Source: Gonatopus flavifemur (lineage: Eukaryota; Arthropoda; Insecta; Hymenoptera; Dryinidae). Taken from it: a stretch of DNA of 64,000 nt. Positions 46,541-59,500 of this stretch are shown here, piece by piece. The stretch covers positions 64,596,001 to 64,660,000 of the forward strand of contig JAFFJZ010000001.1 of NCBI GenBank assembly GCA_018340375.1. Direction: 5' to 3'. Within the stretch, counting starts at the first letter, position 1, and each line of letters begins with the position of its first letter. The notes below the pieces were generated by a model, which did not search any database, was not told the origin of the DNA, and was given only the letters and a program-made list of their open reading frames with translations. The position numbers were made by a program, and so were the translations under genes.

Positions 46541-49500
46541 ATATAACAGCGCAAACAGCGTTGTTAAAAATAATCTATAAAATCTCATTGACGAATGAAA
46601 AAATAAATGGGTTCCCATGAAATTCAGAGAAAGATGAAAATGAACTGCTTTGAGCTTTCGTGGATGAATGAAAGCTTGAACTGAGTACACAAGTGGTAAC
46701 CATCTAGCTCTTCGGAGAGTAGCATGGGAGCTGTTCTAATTGTTTTCTCAACTCGAATTCCATATTATGACGTGCAGCAGAGGAATACATTGGACGGAAG
46801 AACAGTCAAGATCCTGGTGGAGTACTGACCTCTCATCACCCTGTTTTCAATAATTGTATTGCTTGAGAGGAGCTTGTTATTATGTTGAAATATCGAAATA
46901 TGAGAAAGAATCTGTTTTGTATCAATTGAATATTACAACATTAATCATCTGTGGCGTAAAACATCTTCCTACCAAAATCACGGTAATCAATTGTAAATTA
47001 CAAAACTCGAATCTGCAAAGTTTTTCTCTTCCTCCCCTATTGGAGAATCAATGCAAAAATAAACTCGAAGAATAATATATTGGAAGGGTTGATAATCACA
47101 ATGGTTTGAAACAACAGGGAATTTAGGACCCCTGCTTTTTGTTCTCCTCTTAATTTCATGTTGAAACATTTAGGGGAAAAAGAAAGAACGAAAGGGAACA
47201 AGAAAGGGAGAGATACATGCGGACGGACAGAAGAAACTGAGTTAGGAATGTCTTTCATTGAATGAAACACATAAATCTTCAAGTATACGCGAATAATGTG
47301 AATTTAATGGAATACCGAAGTTGTTATCAAGGCGAGGAGGGAAAAATGTACAGATCGGGTAAGGAAAATCATATTACATGATGCTAGATAAGGGGGAAGA
47401 TTGTAAGGATGAGTGGTAATTAATCGAGAAATCGAATCAACAAGAATTGAAGAATTTATTTATATTGTGAAAACCAAAAAATTCAATATATCGACAACAT
47501 TTCTCATTTATAATCACCAAAATTTTGGTAATTTTCCCAAGTTTTCCTCCGATTCAACCCGAACAAACATTGTGTACACTCACATTGAGCCAACTTTAAG
47601 CTATTCCTGGCGCGAAATTGGCCAGTATTTGGCAAAACCCACTGGAAAACTTGTTCCCATTCATTTTCCATTTCCCAGTGGAAATTCCGGATGCACACAC
47701 AAGGATCAATCATCACCCAAATCACCGAAGAATTTCATAATAAATTCAGTGGTTTTTCGAGAAATCATTGTTTTTGTAATCTTCAACCATCACCGAAAAT
47801 ACGTTCCTTTCGGTAAGGAATTTATCATCGATATGACTCGAATAATTTCAGATTTTTCTGTATCCTTTTATCTCCCCGTGTGTCTTTCCGCACCCTTCTA
47901 ATTTACCGAGCCTCGAATTTTCACGAAGCAAAGTTGAGAAGAGATGGAAGCAAACGAAGAGGGAGATCGCGTTTGAGGAAGTCCCAAGATATTTATTGCT
48001 AATTATCTTGCACGTAAACCCCTCGTGATTTTCTTCTTTTCTCTCGGTTAGTCTCTTTCCCATCTTCCGCAGTACCGAGGAGAGAAACCAAGAAAGGAAG
48101 AAAGAAAGAAGAATACTTCTTAGGCCGTTCATCTTTCCCCCTCTGTCGAGAATTATCCAAGTTGCTTGTTCCGAGTTCTATCGAAAGAATTAAGATGTTG
48201 GTGAAAAAAAAAAGAATGTCGAAGGATGAAATTGAACCCTCGATTCAAAAAGTTGGGTGTACAGACAGAGGAGAGGGAGAGGAAGAACAAACCTCGCCCT
48301 GAGACCTCGATTATTGTTTTACGAGCCAAGCATTCGGACGTTCGCTCGTTGATTCGTTTCTTGCTCGCTTCTTGTGTGCCCCATGCACGGATAACATGTT
48401 CGTGAGGATTATGGTTCACGGAAAAGATGTAGAAGAAGGCAGAAGGTTCGAAAGAAGAAGAGCATCCTTGCACCACGCTGGTAGTGCTGCTAGCCGCTGC
48501 TGCTTCTTCTTCTCTTTCCCTCTCATCCTCTGATTTATGTCTCAGCGCGGTGCAGTGGTCGACCAAGGGGATTTCTACTAACGTAGTAGCTATTTAAAAG
48601 GTCGAATGTTTGTTGGTCCTTCTCCGAACTTTCCAAGAAGTCTTATCGATAACCAATAACCATAAAGAAGGAGAATATCCTGAACATTGATAGGGATTTG
48701 AAACTGTATGTAACTGTGAATCACTAATAAATTTCGATTATTAACATACGTATATCGATTCTGATAATCATTAAACATTGTGTCGAAGTAAATGTATATT
48801 GTCAGCAGGGAATTTATTATAAGGTTCTTCAAAATAAAATACAAGGTTTGTGTGAAATTCTATAGATTGTGGAATTTCTTCTACAATTCTATGACATTCT
48901 TGGAGAAATACTATAACCAAGTGATACTGTAATACAAATAGAGAGACAGAGAGAGAGAGAGAGACGCAGAAGGATTGATGACGAACAAGAGGGAAATAGA
49001 AATGAAGAACAGACGCATTCCCTGTGTCCATCATTTCAGACCAAATTTCCATGCAGTTTCGCTATATACGTATAAAATTGCAGATTCGCTCTTCCGTAGA
49101 ACTGTAGAGATACGTTCGTATATATACATATTCACATATATATCTATACTCGCATGGTTCTCCAAGTATTCGACGCATCTCGATGTTGAATTCTAATTAC
49201 CGAGACGAGCTGCGCCCGTTAATTAGCGCCATCAGCGTCCGTTGACCCTTTACCACACTGATTACTATTTAAAACCAGTTCTCTTGCAAGCAATTTTGTC
49301 CTATATCGCATCAAAACCAACTCCTATAACATGATTTGAAAAATGAAAATATAATCAAACTCCCTGTTCTGTTGTATCTTTCCATCCCACAACATGAGGT
49401 TTTTTTTGTTCTCGTTCGTACAGATTGATAATTTGGTGCATCGTGTAGCGAATTTGCTTAATTCACTTGGGATCGAGAATTGAGAAAAAAGTAGACTGAA

Positions 49501-49621
49501 TACAGGATTTGTTTTGTTCTTTGCAGTCCAGTATCTACTTGAAAATTTGAGCTCATTATTAATTTTGCAGTTTCAATTTTGGCTACAGTGTGAAAGTTAT
49601 GGAAATTCTTTCCTTATTTTA
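46541..49621. other. Gene-free stretch
   Basis: No gene supported. A GA microsatellite lies at 48949-48964. The frame at 47413-47901 (162 codons) has no recognisable domain. Purine-rich DNA near 47165-47210 and 48060-48300 explains several minus-strand frames. Confidence 0.4.
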
Positions 49622-49702
49622 CACTGTAAAAGATATCAGGAGGTTTTCCTCATTTCAGGGGTGGATTCCATCCCCAGATCGTGGGGGAATTGTTTTTTCA
49701 TA

Positions 49703-49954
49703 CACTAAGAGAAAGGGTCCATTCAAATATTCGACAGCTAGGAACTTTAGTCACTGTAAATAAAAATTTAGTTGCGCCAGCTAAATTTTATTCGTCATAA
49801 CTAAATTTGTTATTCCTATTGAAAGAACCATTTTATTCATATTCCAGACAGCTAGACTTTTATTTACCCTAACTAGAGTCTAGCTAGCGCAAATAAAAAT
49901 CTAGCTGCGGCAACTAACATTCAGTTGTTCCAACTAGGTACCTTTCTCTCATTG
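49703..49954. mobile_element. MITE, CACTRAGA family, copy 2
   Basis: Ends CACTAAGAGAAAGG and, inverted, CAATGAGAGAAAGG. Inside, GACAGCTAG, TTTAGTCACTG, AAAAATTTAG and CTAGGTACC recur in both orientations and match the next copy at 50021. Confidence 0.65.
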
Positions 49955-50020
49955 CAACAAATAGGGAATTTCTCCTTCATTTTGAGAAACAATTCGGTTA
50001 TTTGAGTGTTAAATTCTCTA

Positions 50021-50218
50021 CACTGAGAAAAAAGGTTTAGTTAAATATTAGATGGCTAGGAAATTTAGTCACTGTCAATAAAAATTTACTTGAACCAAAT
50101 GAATAAATAAATCGTTTTATTCCTATTTCAGACAACTAGACTTTTATTGACGCCAACTGAAATTTAGCAGGGATAACTAAATTTCAGTTGTCACAGCTAG
50201 GTACCTTTCTCTCAGTGC
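50021..50218. mobile_element. MITE, CACTRAGA family, copy 3
   Basis: Starts CACTGAGAAAAAAGGTTTAG and ends GGTACCTTTCTCTCAGTG. Shares GGCTAGGAA, TTTAGTCACTGT, AATAAAAATTTA and CAGACAACTAGACTTTTATT with copy 2, 67 bp upstream. The 1179-1348 element has the same ends. Confidence 0.7.
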
Positions 50219-50757
50219 AAAAAGCAAGGTCAAACTCTACCAAATTATGGGAACAAGTGCCTCATCATGGAAGAATTTTGCTGCCATCGTTTTTTGGGGG
50301 AAAATTTCACCATCATTTTTTGGAGTAGAATAATGTTTTCTAGTTTTTCTGATCGTGGGGGGATTATTTCATTATCGAACATAGTAAATTTGTCCCCTAC
50401 TGAAATTATTAGAAAAAAGTAATGACGAAAATTTCACCACCCATAGAAGAACTTTGCTGTTATCATTTTTTGTAGCAAAGTTTTGCAATTATTTTTCACA
50501 GCGGACACTGTAAAAACACTGCCGCGAATTCCCCCCAACGTTTGGTGGCAGCGAAAATCCTCAAGGAAGGGGACGTTTCCCCAAGATTTGCTAGAGTTTT
50601 CCTCCACTTTTTGGAAAATTCAACACCCAAAAAAACGGAATAGTTCCTCAAAATGGAGAAAGAATTCTCTATTCTTGATGAAAAAGCAATTCTCTCGCGT
50701 TTAGGGGATGGAATCCACCACTGAAATGAGGAAAAACACCCCATATTTTTGACAGTA

Positions 50758-51317
50758 GGCTATAAACCATCATCTCGAAATTCGCATCAATCGGCTGATA
50801 GCTTTCATGATGGAAATACTCTGGGCATTAACGAGTTTTGTAAGGCTGCACTACACAAAAACTAAACCTACACTCTTAAAAATTCATGATTGAACTTCAC
50901 ATAATTTTAGTTGTTCACATAATTGAAAAATTTATTGAAATTTCAATCACGAAAATATCTCTCAATGTATGATATAATACAGCAGAAATTGAAAATTTAG
51001 TGGCGTGTAAATGAATTCTCATCTTAATCGCCAAGAATTGGAAATTTCATGTACAAATGTGCATGAAAAATTCTAATCATGGTATGTTTGACAAAGCACT
51101 TGCAAGGTTCTAGTTTTTTCTAGTAAAGCACTAGACAACCCGTAAATCCCCAGAATTTTGGCCGTTAGTTTAAGCTTCCCACATAACACCACTGCCCCAG
51201 AAGAATTCATAAAGAATTCTGATTGAACTGATTGGGTTATTCTTCAGGAATTTTTCTATAACTGTGAGGATTTATTATTATGTATTAAAAAATTTCTTAT
51301 GAGCCTTAATTTTTTAG
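50758..51317. other. No clear feature
   Basis: AT-rich; ATGATTGAA and TCAATCA words near 50885-50950 may be a decayed repeat. No gene seen. Confidence 0.35.
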
Positions 51318-51674
51318 ATTGAAGCATTTTCAGATTTTTTTCTCCATCCAAATCACTAGAAAGCACCGTATGCTACATACTTGAGCCTGCTATCGTTCGC
51401 TAAGTTGGAGAACGCCGAATCTCTGGAAGAAAATTGAGATATCCTATCATTTTTCAATCCATAGTTATTGCGATTTGAAATTTTTTGGCTCCCTGCCAAT
51501 CAGAATCCGGCAACTGCAAATCATTATAGCTCCTAAACAAAGAATACCAGAACAGTTCAAGGTTTTTCCACAGATCCGCTGCTTTCCAACTTAGCGAATG
51601 GTGTTACGCCCAAGAATCTCGAACACAATACTTTTGAGTGATTTGGATTCGAAAAAAAATCTAAAAATGCTCAT
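51318..51674. mobile_element. Fold-back element with about 135-bp arms
   Basis: The left arm (about 51318-51450) and right arm (about 51535-51674) are inverted copies. Shared words are GAGCATTTTTAGATTTTTTT/GAAGCATTTTCAGATTTTTTT, ATCCAAATCACT, CATTCGCTAAGTTGGA/GTTCGCTAAGTTGGA and ATCTGTGG/ATCTCTGG. Considerable divergence suggests age. Non-coding. Confidence 0.6.
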
Positions 51675-51760
51675 ATTTCAAAAACTTTGATTCTATTGAT
51701 ACTTAGGAAAATGACAGTCAATTCAGGGAAAAAGGGGATCACTGAAAAATATTCGTAGCC

Positions 51761-51870
51761 AGTCTACTGAAAATTCGTAGTCGATGTATTAACAATTGAT
51801 AGTTTCCTTGTGAAAAATACCAATAAAACTATCAACTGGTAGTATTTTGACTACGAATTTTTGATAGACT
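51761..51870. mobile_element. Hairpin element, AGTCTA ends
   Basis: AGTCTACTGAAAATTCGTAG faces CTACGAATTTTTGATAGACT, and GATAGTTT faces AAACTATC. It is 110 bp and lies directly before the split MITE. Confidence 0.55.
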
Positions 51871-52123
51871 CACTACACTGACAGAAAAATGACATAGCTG
51901 GAACATGGTCGTCGCAATAACCCCTGTGGGAATAGCCAGAGCTGACAAATGGCGTGATATTGGCGTGAACAACTGTGCCTGTTCAGAATCATCACCGTTT
52001 TTCAACTGTCGCCGAACATTCGCCAGATTTCAGACGGTATTGGCTCGCGTGGACAGACGGTATAGAGTCAGTATCAAATGAATACTGTCTGGACAATATC
52101 CAGGATGGAGAGAAACGCTACCG

Positions 52124-52701
52124 CGCCAGTATTCGGTCAAAGTCGGTATTATCATTCCATATGTACAACAGACGGCAATGTGCCAGTAATGATATGACTC
52201 TAGCTGATCACAAAATCGGTAGTGAACTGACGTTAAAATCACTATCTTGGCAACTTGGCTATTGTAGTCAGCCGGAGTCACGCCGGTACTGAGCCAGAGG
52301 TGGTATTATCATACTATATGTGTGTTAGACAGCAATGGGCCAGTAATGATATGACTCTGGCTGACTACAAAATCGATAGTCGATTGATGTTGAAATTATG
52401 ATCTTGGCAACTCGGCTGTTGTGGTCAGCCGGAGTCGCGCCAGCATTGAGCTAGAGTTGGTATTATGATTCAATATGTTCCATAGACGACATGGTACCAG
52501 TATCGGTGGGACTCTGGTTGACTACGGAATCGGTAGTCGATTGACATTAGAATCACAATCTTGGCAACTTGATTTTTGTAGTGAGCCGGAGTCGCGCCAG
52601 TATCAAGACAGAGTTGGTGTGATCATTCAATACGTTCGATAGAGAACAATGAGCCAGTATTGGTAGAATTTTGTTTCACTACGGAGTCTATGGTAAATTG
52701 G
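52124..52701. repeat. Tandem repeat, exact 157-bp period, 3.7 copies
   Basis: Units begin CGCC(A/G)GTA-like at 52124, 52281, 52438 and 52595, each exactly 157 bp apart. Each full unit ends in AGCCGGAGTC. Shared words include GGTATTATCAT, AATATGTTC-like, GACTCTGGCTGACTAC, GTAGTCGATTGA and ATCTTGGCAACT. The fourth unit breaks off near 52701. Units differ by many point changes but few indels. Confidence 0.85.
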
Positions 52702-52763
52702 GTGACTTCGAAGGAATTCGTACAATAAATGGGAATTCAAGTGGTCCGATGTCAACTCGGAGA

Positions 52764-52825
52764 TTAGCTGATGTGATGGAGACTCTGTTTCTCACTCGCA
52801 GGTCCCGGGTTCAATCCTTGCCCAG
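52764..52825 (+). repeat. tRNA-like SINE head
   Basis: ATTAGCTGATGTGATGGAGA is A-box-like and GGTTCAATCC (52808-52817) a good B-box with CCGGG upstream. It lies inside the 1370-bp insertion. Likely SINE-derived, not a working tRNA. Confidence 0.45.
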
Positions 52826-53522
52826 TGAACTTTCATGAAACCACTTCCAAAGCGTCTTTCTCAGATAACGGTGATGAGAAAAATAGATTCACAAAGTTTT
52901 AAAAGTTCAAATGCAATGTATTTGTTTTTCATTTGAAATATAACTCCGGGGATCTCTGATTACCAGCACTGTGCCAGTACTGGGTCGGGTCTGAATTCCT
53001 ACATAGGATGTATTATTTTGACTCTCTAATACTTCTCATCCAGGTATGGCAGAACAATTGGTTCTGTTGTCATGTCAGAGTTCCGCCATAGTTGGCTCAC
53101 ATTAAAAATCGGTACCGACGCTGTTGTAAATGTTCTACTGGCCCTTATGTACAATGATGTTATCATTTTGACTCCTTGCCAGCACCGTCAATTCAACTGG
53201 CTCCCTAATGGCAGTTTTGGATTTGCCGGTACTGGCAACTCCGGCAACATGACTGAGCCAGTAGCGGCGCGTGTTTCCATTTCCACACGGGAACTTGAAA
53301 TCTGGTTTGATTCACCAGGAAATTTGATTGTGATTGAAGCCAAACTTAACTACATTTTCCAGGTTAGAAAAACCAGATGTTTTTCTTGGTAACCAGAATA
53401 CGTGATTAATTTTGGCTTCAACAACTTTTTCTGGATGTCACAATCACATTTCCTGGTGAATCGAATCAGATTCCAAGTTATTACGACCACAAATGTTTCG
53501 ACCAGCTCCTTTTTCTGTCAGC

Positions 53523-56500
53523 GATCCTCTTTTTCCCTAAATTGACAGTCATTTTTCTAAATATTAACAGATCCGGTTTTTCCTGGTATGCGAAGCTTTT
53601 TCAGCGAATTCTAAAATACCCGGTATAGTGAATTATAATAGTTATTGGAGAAACATACAGCTCGTATCAATAACGTTCCAGTATGCAACACATTGCGCTT
53701 CAGTTTTGAAGTTTATATCGAGACAAAGCTGCAATCCTCGTAACAAACACAGAAGTAATAACATTATAATTAGCATCAAAAGAGAAGAAATTCGATAACA
53801 CATTAATTGCGTTGCACATAAATGCAACGTTACAACTCATCATTAATCAACATTTCGAATATCTTTGAAGAGATCCCGCAGTTCGAAAATTCAGTAATGA
53901 TATAATTTGTATTTGCACAATAAAGGAACGAAAAAGAATAGCCAATTGAAATCCTGGTATAGATTCAGTTTTTTCGTTGTTATCTTCGAATACAAAGATC
54001 GAAGTTAATTAAAAGATCTTTATAAATGGTGAAGTTAACTTTGGAAACAAAACATAATGGATCGGATGAACTTTCAATCTTTTCACTATTTTTCTCACCT
54101 CCTGTCTCGTTGTATTCTCGTTTCGTTCTATGCTTTCAGCTCCTCGAGATGTCTCCTGCTCAACATTTCTTTCTCGTACTCTTCTTTCGCTTCTTCTCAT
54201 TTAGTTCTCAGTTTCCTTCGTTTCTCGTCTTTGTCATCGTATGAGTTTCAGAATTATCGACGGAACTTTTTTACACGTTCGAAAAAGGACAGGACGAAGG
54301 AATTGTGTTTAGCTCTTGGGAAATCTTGAGAACGTATTCCGGAGTGTACCAGAGACGAACAATTAAGGCCAAGACTTTTCACTTTTCTTTTATTTTCTCT
54401 TAAAGCTATATCGAAAATAAAAAAAAAAAAGAGAAAAGTAAGCTCCTCTTCAATTATACGATCACGTGCAATGACGGCGGATCTAATTAACATTATAAAA
54501 TTCTTTTTGAAAATCATGCGGTTAGAATGAAAAGAAAAAAAAACAATTGTTGTAAGTTTGAATGGAATTGGAAATTTTTTTTACGAATCGATATCTCTAT
54601 GATACTACTATCGGTTATTTCTGCTTGTTAGTATTTCATTTGTTTTCATCGAATACATGGTTACTTCGGGACGTGTAAGTCAGAATTCCATGGAAAAATC
54701 TGATCTATAGAAAGATTATTTCATTTTCATCATTAACCTTTTTTTTTGTTCGATCTCTTGGCATCGTAGCGAGGCCAACATTCGTATACGACCGATGAAC
54801 TATGATCTATTTTATTATTTCCACAGATCAGATCTCGCTGACTGATACAACATCGTGTGTTTTCTTTTTCGTTTTATCATTTTTGTTATGTGCGCGGTTT
54901 CATTCAATTTGTCGCTTTTTTCATCTCGAGGTGAAACTTTCTTTGGCATCGTCATACGTTCTTGTGTATATGTATTTGCCAACGAGGTTTCGTTTGGTGT
55001 ATAAAATCGTCTACCTTTTACTCTTTTTCCACCTTATCGTCGACTACCTTGCACTTCTGTGCAGATGTTGGATTAAACGTTGATCTTTTTGATAAGACGT
55101 AATCTTACAAGATGTGCTGTCAGCTATCATTATCGATTCGTTAAGAATCTCGATGCGATGAATACGGAAGAGAGAAATTTCATAATTTTGAAACAAGAAT
55201 AATATTTTTGTAACGATTATGACGATGCTGAAATTAAAAAATATATTATAATTCCACGTATTTCGGTGAATTTCGTACAGAAAATGAAATTTTCTCTTAA
55301 CCCTCGACGTGGCTCCATTCCTCTTTGCTTTGCCGTTGAGATAGGAAATATACGAAGAGCGATGCTGACGCAAGGCTTGACGAAATGGTTCAGTATGATT
55401 TCCGGTTGATCGGTTGGCCGTTTGGATGGCCATCGACCAATTCCCAATGGTTTCCGCACTCTACTTTTTCCAACTTGATCGAGAACGCGCGAACTCCTCA
55501 TCAAAATCAACTGTATTCGGATACTTTGGCGTAAGGCCAAACGATCGAATTGTCTCGATCGATTTGATTTCAGTTGTTCAATCACTGTACTTTGTCCTCT
55601 CTCCGATCCCTTTTTTCCCATCTCATCTAGTTTCGTTTTGTCTCGTCTCATCATTTTTTTCATTCCTCAAATCCATTTGTAATGTTTGTAACTTTTGCAA
55701 TAAAAAACAAAAACAAGTTACGACGAGCGGTTATTAGAACTCAGCTATTAGTACGAAACTGAGGGGATATAAAATACTGTTGATTCATTCTTCAATATAT
55801 CCAGGACGGATTTATTTAGGAGAATGAAAAACTACGGACACCGTCAATGTTTTAGCTTCTCGGTAAATAATGTGTCCGGTGTTGGCGAGAAAAAATGAAA
55901 AAACAAAAAAACGGAGAAAAAAGCAAACAAGTCAGTTTTATGTGACTTTTACCCGCGTGAATCAATATCAGAGGGATTGCATAGAGTTCACTGGTTTAGT
56001 TTACTCTTGCTTGCCTGTACCCTCGTCTCTTCTTCTCGCATATCGTTTATTCCGCTATTTTTCATACTTTACAGGCTTAATCCGACAAATTTATGAATTT
56101 TATACTCAGGAGAGTATCTCCTCTTCTCACTTTCTCTTTCCGATACAAGAAGGTTGCTCAAACTTACGCATTTGAATGCAGTCCTTCCAATTGATTTTTT
56201 CTTCAAATCCCTTGATAAAAATATGAATTCCATGTGAAAATATGGAAATACTTGGTACGCGATATCAATGGAACATATGTAAAATATTCAGAAAAGAAAT
56301 TTGAGATATCTGCGGGGTATATTGATTGGAAAATCTGACGGATCCTGTGCTTTTTCATTCAGGATTATCATGATCCCTGCAGGGATAGCGATACCTTTAA
56401 AAAATTAGATCTCGTATCTTCCGAATTTTCCTATTTCTATTTTGATTTTCATAGTTCAGGATTAGTGCAGCTTGGTTCCTCCCTTTTGTTCCCTTTCAGC

Positions 56501-59500
56501 TACGTTGAAAAAAAAAACAGATGATGTGTTCAAGGAAAGAAAGGAAAAAAAAACGTTGTAGAGACAATAAATGATAGCAAATTCCACGAATACTTTGTTA
56601 CTTTCTCTCGCTTATCACGTACGTCACACAATTCGCTTCGACAAAGAGACGGTCTGACTGTTACGAGAGAAAGGGAAGGAAAAAGAAAAGGCTGAAAAGA
56701 GCACAATGGATGAATGATTGCGAAAAGGGTGATAAAACTATAGACTGGCAGGGAATAATAAACATCGAACAGAAACTGATGAGTGATTTTCGTTGGGAAT
56801 TGCCTCTCAGTTACCGTAACTGGGGGTTATTCTTTTATCTTTTTTTTCTCTTTTGAGGGAGAAGCATTGGTTTGAAATTTTCCAAAAAAACGTGTATATA
56901 CGTATATCAATTGCCGTGATGTAACCTCAATTTTAGTAATAATTCATCGAGCAATCAGAATTTTTCTATTCGGATCGCAAAAAATCCCTCTTATAATTTC
57001 AAGTATGGAATTAATTGCTCTCCCATTCATACATTGCAGTTTGAGTAGTAGTAGATTGGAATTCAATTCCATTTCCATGGCCTTAAGCTGGAATCAAATA
57101 ATATGTTTCAAAGGAAACCATGTTCTATGGAGCAAGGATATTTATCACAGTTTATCGATCGCTTCATTCGAACAATATATGTGTACGTGCAAATGGAATG
57201 AGAATGAGTTACGAAATTGATATAATGCTGGTGATAAGGGAAAATAATCGCCATTAGCCTAATTTCACCTTCACATAGATGGGATGGAGTTCGTTTATCG
57301 TATACTCTGGGGTCCAATGGAAGGAACAAAGAAAATATGTATCCACGTAATGTAGATGGAAAGATACAGATAGACGGATGGATAGATACTTATATTCGAT
57401 GGTATTGGAGAATACTTTAGGTAGGGGACAGACAGAATTTTATTGTAATGAGTTTCGCGTACGCACATACGTGTATGGGTAACCACGTGTACCAATGAAA
57501 ACTACATCCCAAAGTCGGTTGGTGGGTACACGAGAGTTAACTGTATTAAATTATCATGAAACCACGGTGGCGATATTATAGTCGGAAAATTCAACCGTTC
57601 AAGCGGTTGAAAATGTTGAGCGTAACCGTTTTGCGTTATCGTAATCGTTCGTTATCGCAAACAGCGACAATCAAATATTTTATTAAAATTCCAGACACAC
57701 GGTTTTGTACGGCCACTAATTACAATCGCAAAACGAACAGGGGACACACGTGTAATCGAATATCAAGATCCTTTTTTTCAACGATATAAATTTTCATTTG
57801 TGCGTTTGGTTATCTCACATTTCCTTTGTACTTACATTTCTTTCCAACTACTACTCTTTTGAACTTATTGCCTTGGAGTACGAAGTAAAACTGTATGGGT
57901 TTCATGAGGGGAGTTATGACTTTCCACGATATCTTTCCCACCAAGAGGAGGAGAGACACAGCCTGCAGCATACCACGAAAAACTTTTCTCTAGATATCTA
58001 CTGCCAGCTAGCTAGCTAGCTAGCTAGTTCTATCTTACCTGGAGTATAGGGGTATGTCAGCTGATAGCGCCCTTTTCAGGAAGAAATCCTCAACTCCCGA
58101 AGACTCATTCCAGCAGATATATACCGCTCCACTCTAAACCCATTCGTTCCTGAGTTCAAGATTCTAGAAATGATATGCACCACCCTATACACGATCATAT
58201 ATCCTCAATGTTGCTTTATCTCTTTCGCCGAGTTGAATGCAGAAATGTGTAGCAGCGACCAACTAAAAAGTGAAATTTTTCAAAATTTTCTAGAACTTTG
58301 GGCAAGAGAAACCAGACGGAAGAGATAGAGGGAAGTGTTTTTACATTCCTCATTGTGCGATGAAACTTATTATCGCAGGGAATGACTACTACATCATTTC
58401 TTTCAATCAAAATGTTTATTTACTTTCAAAATCATGTAGTGGCGTACAGATACCTTATCTAATACCCGCATACTCGACCACGATGCTCTTAGGTAACGTA
58501 CAAGCTGCAACTGAGTTTCACAATGATGCAGCACCGCACCCCATCATCATCATCTCACTGCTTTTTGTTGCCACCGTGAAATCGCGTTGATCGTAATATT
58601 TCTTCGACGCAGAGCTTTTACGGTTCTTGCGGGACACAACGAGAAAAGGGGTTAGGTTAGGGTATAATAAAGCGAACCTTCTTCTTCTTCTCCTTCTTCT
58701 TCTTCTTCATCTTTTTCTCTTTATTTCTTCTTCTTCTTCCCTCAGTGTGGAGTAGTTACCTTCGGCGGTGCTAGCGATAGCTGTTCTTCCGACTAAGAGA
58801 TAGTGCTAGCTACTCAGTGACGAGATAGGAATTGATGGTACTCATAATTTAAGAGAAATCACGATTTCGTTGAAATCTCTCGCCTAAGAGTTGGATGGAC
58901 AGAGTGTTCCATATTCGTTCCACCTCCAGTTCTGTACATTTGTATTGTTTCCTACATTTTTATCTTCGCTGGTTAATGGATTCCTATCAATAGTAGATAT
59001 TTTCTCTATCCAACTCAAAGCAAGTGTAGAAATTGGATCGTGTGAAACCTCTCGCTTTGGAATCAACGGAACGTGGGATCGATGAAATTATGATAATTCC
59101 AAGCGATTTTATACGGTATATAAAACAGATTCGTCAAATACTGGCGATAACTCTCACGAGGCTAGATTTGTGTTCACTTTTGCAGCAGCTCATGTAGCAT
59201 GCATGCAATTCCATTGATGCAACGGAATTTCAGAGTTCGGTTCAATTCAGTCGATTTACAATTCGATAGTATTTGCAAACATGGATATACGTGTTGAACT
59301 ATTTTTCAAGCTACCTAGTTCTCGCTAGTTCGATCTCTTCCGAAATATCTCGCTGAACAATCCAGGTTGCTTAACAATAATTCCTTTTTCTCTTTTGATA
59401 TCTATGTCTCCTGTTTTCTCTTTGATCCACATATAACGCATTTTCTCTTCCTTTCTTCCTATCTTCATACACGCACAGTGTTTTTTCGCAAAAACAAAAA

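Larger units (their letters stand above)
49622..50757. mobile_element. TIR element carrying two MITEs
   Basis: The left end is CACTGTAAAAGATATCAGG, then TTTTCCTCATTTCAGGGGTGG and ATTCCATCCCC; the right end at about 50700-50757 is the inverted copy (GGATGGAATCCACC, AATGAGGAAAAAC, TTTGACAGTA). About 55 bp of TIR match. A further CACTGTAAAAACACTG end lies at 50508, so one end may be duplicated. Two related MITEs lie inside at 49703 and 50021. Non-coding. Confidence 0.7.
51922..53291. mobile_element. 1370-bp TIR element with a 157-bp tandem array
   Basis: Its limits are set by the interrupted MITE. The left end is CCCTGTGGGAAT and the right end, inverted, CCCGTGTGGAAAT, a short imperfect TIR. 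The target duplication is AAC (51919-51921, 53292-53294). Inside are a 157-bp tandem array, a tRNA-like SINE head and scattered CCAGTACTG/GCCAGTA words. No transposase frame. A 3-bp duplication with repeat-rich subterminal DNA could fit a CACTA- or Harbinger-like element, but the ends are not typical of either, so I leave the family open. Confidence 0.7.
51876..53522. mobile_element. MITE family A, copy 4, split by a 1370-bp insertion
   Basis: The left end CACTGACAGAAAAATGAC continues to GTCGTCGCAATAAC at 51921, then breaks off. The family sequence resumes at AACTTGAAATCTGGTTTGATT (53292) and runs to TTTTTCTGTCAG at about 53520. Without the insert the copy would be about 280 bp and in line with copies 1-3. 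AAC is present on both sides of the break, giving a 3-bp target duplication. Confidence 0.85.

Noticed and set aside
47413..47901. 162-codon plus-strand frame
   Set aside because: No recognisable motif; composition matches the surrounding non-coding DNA.
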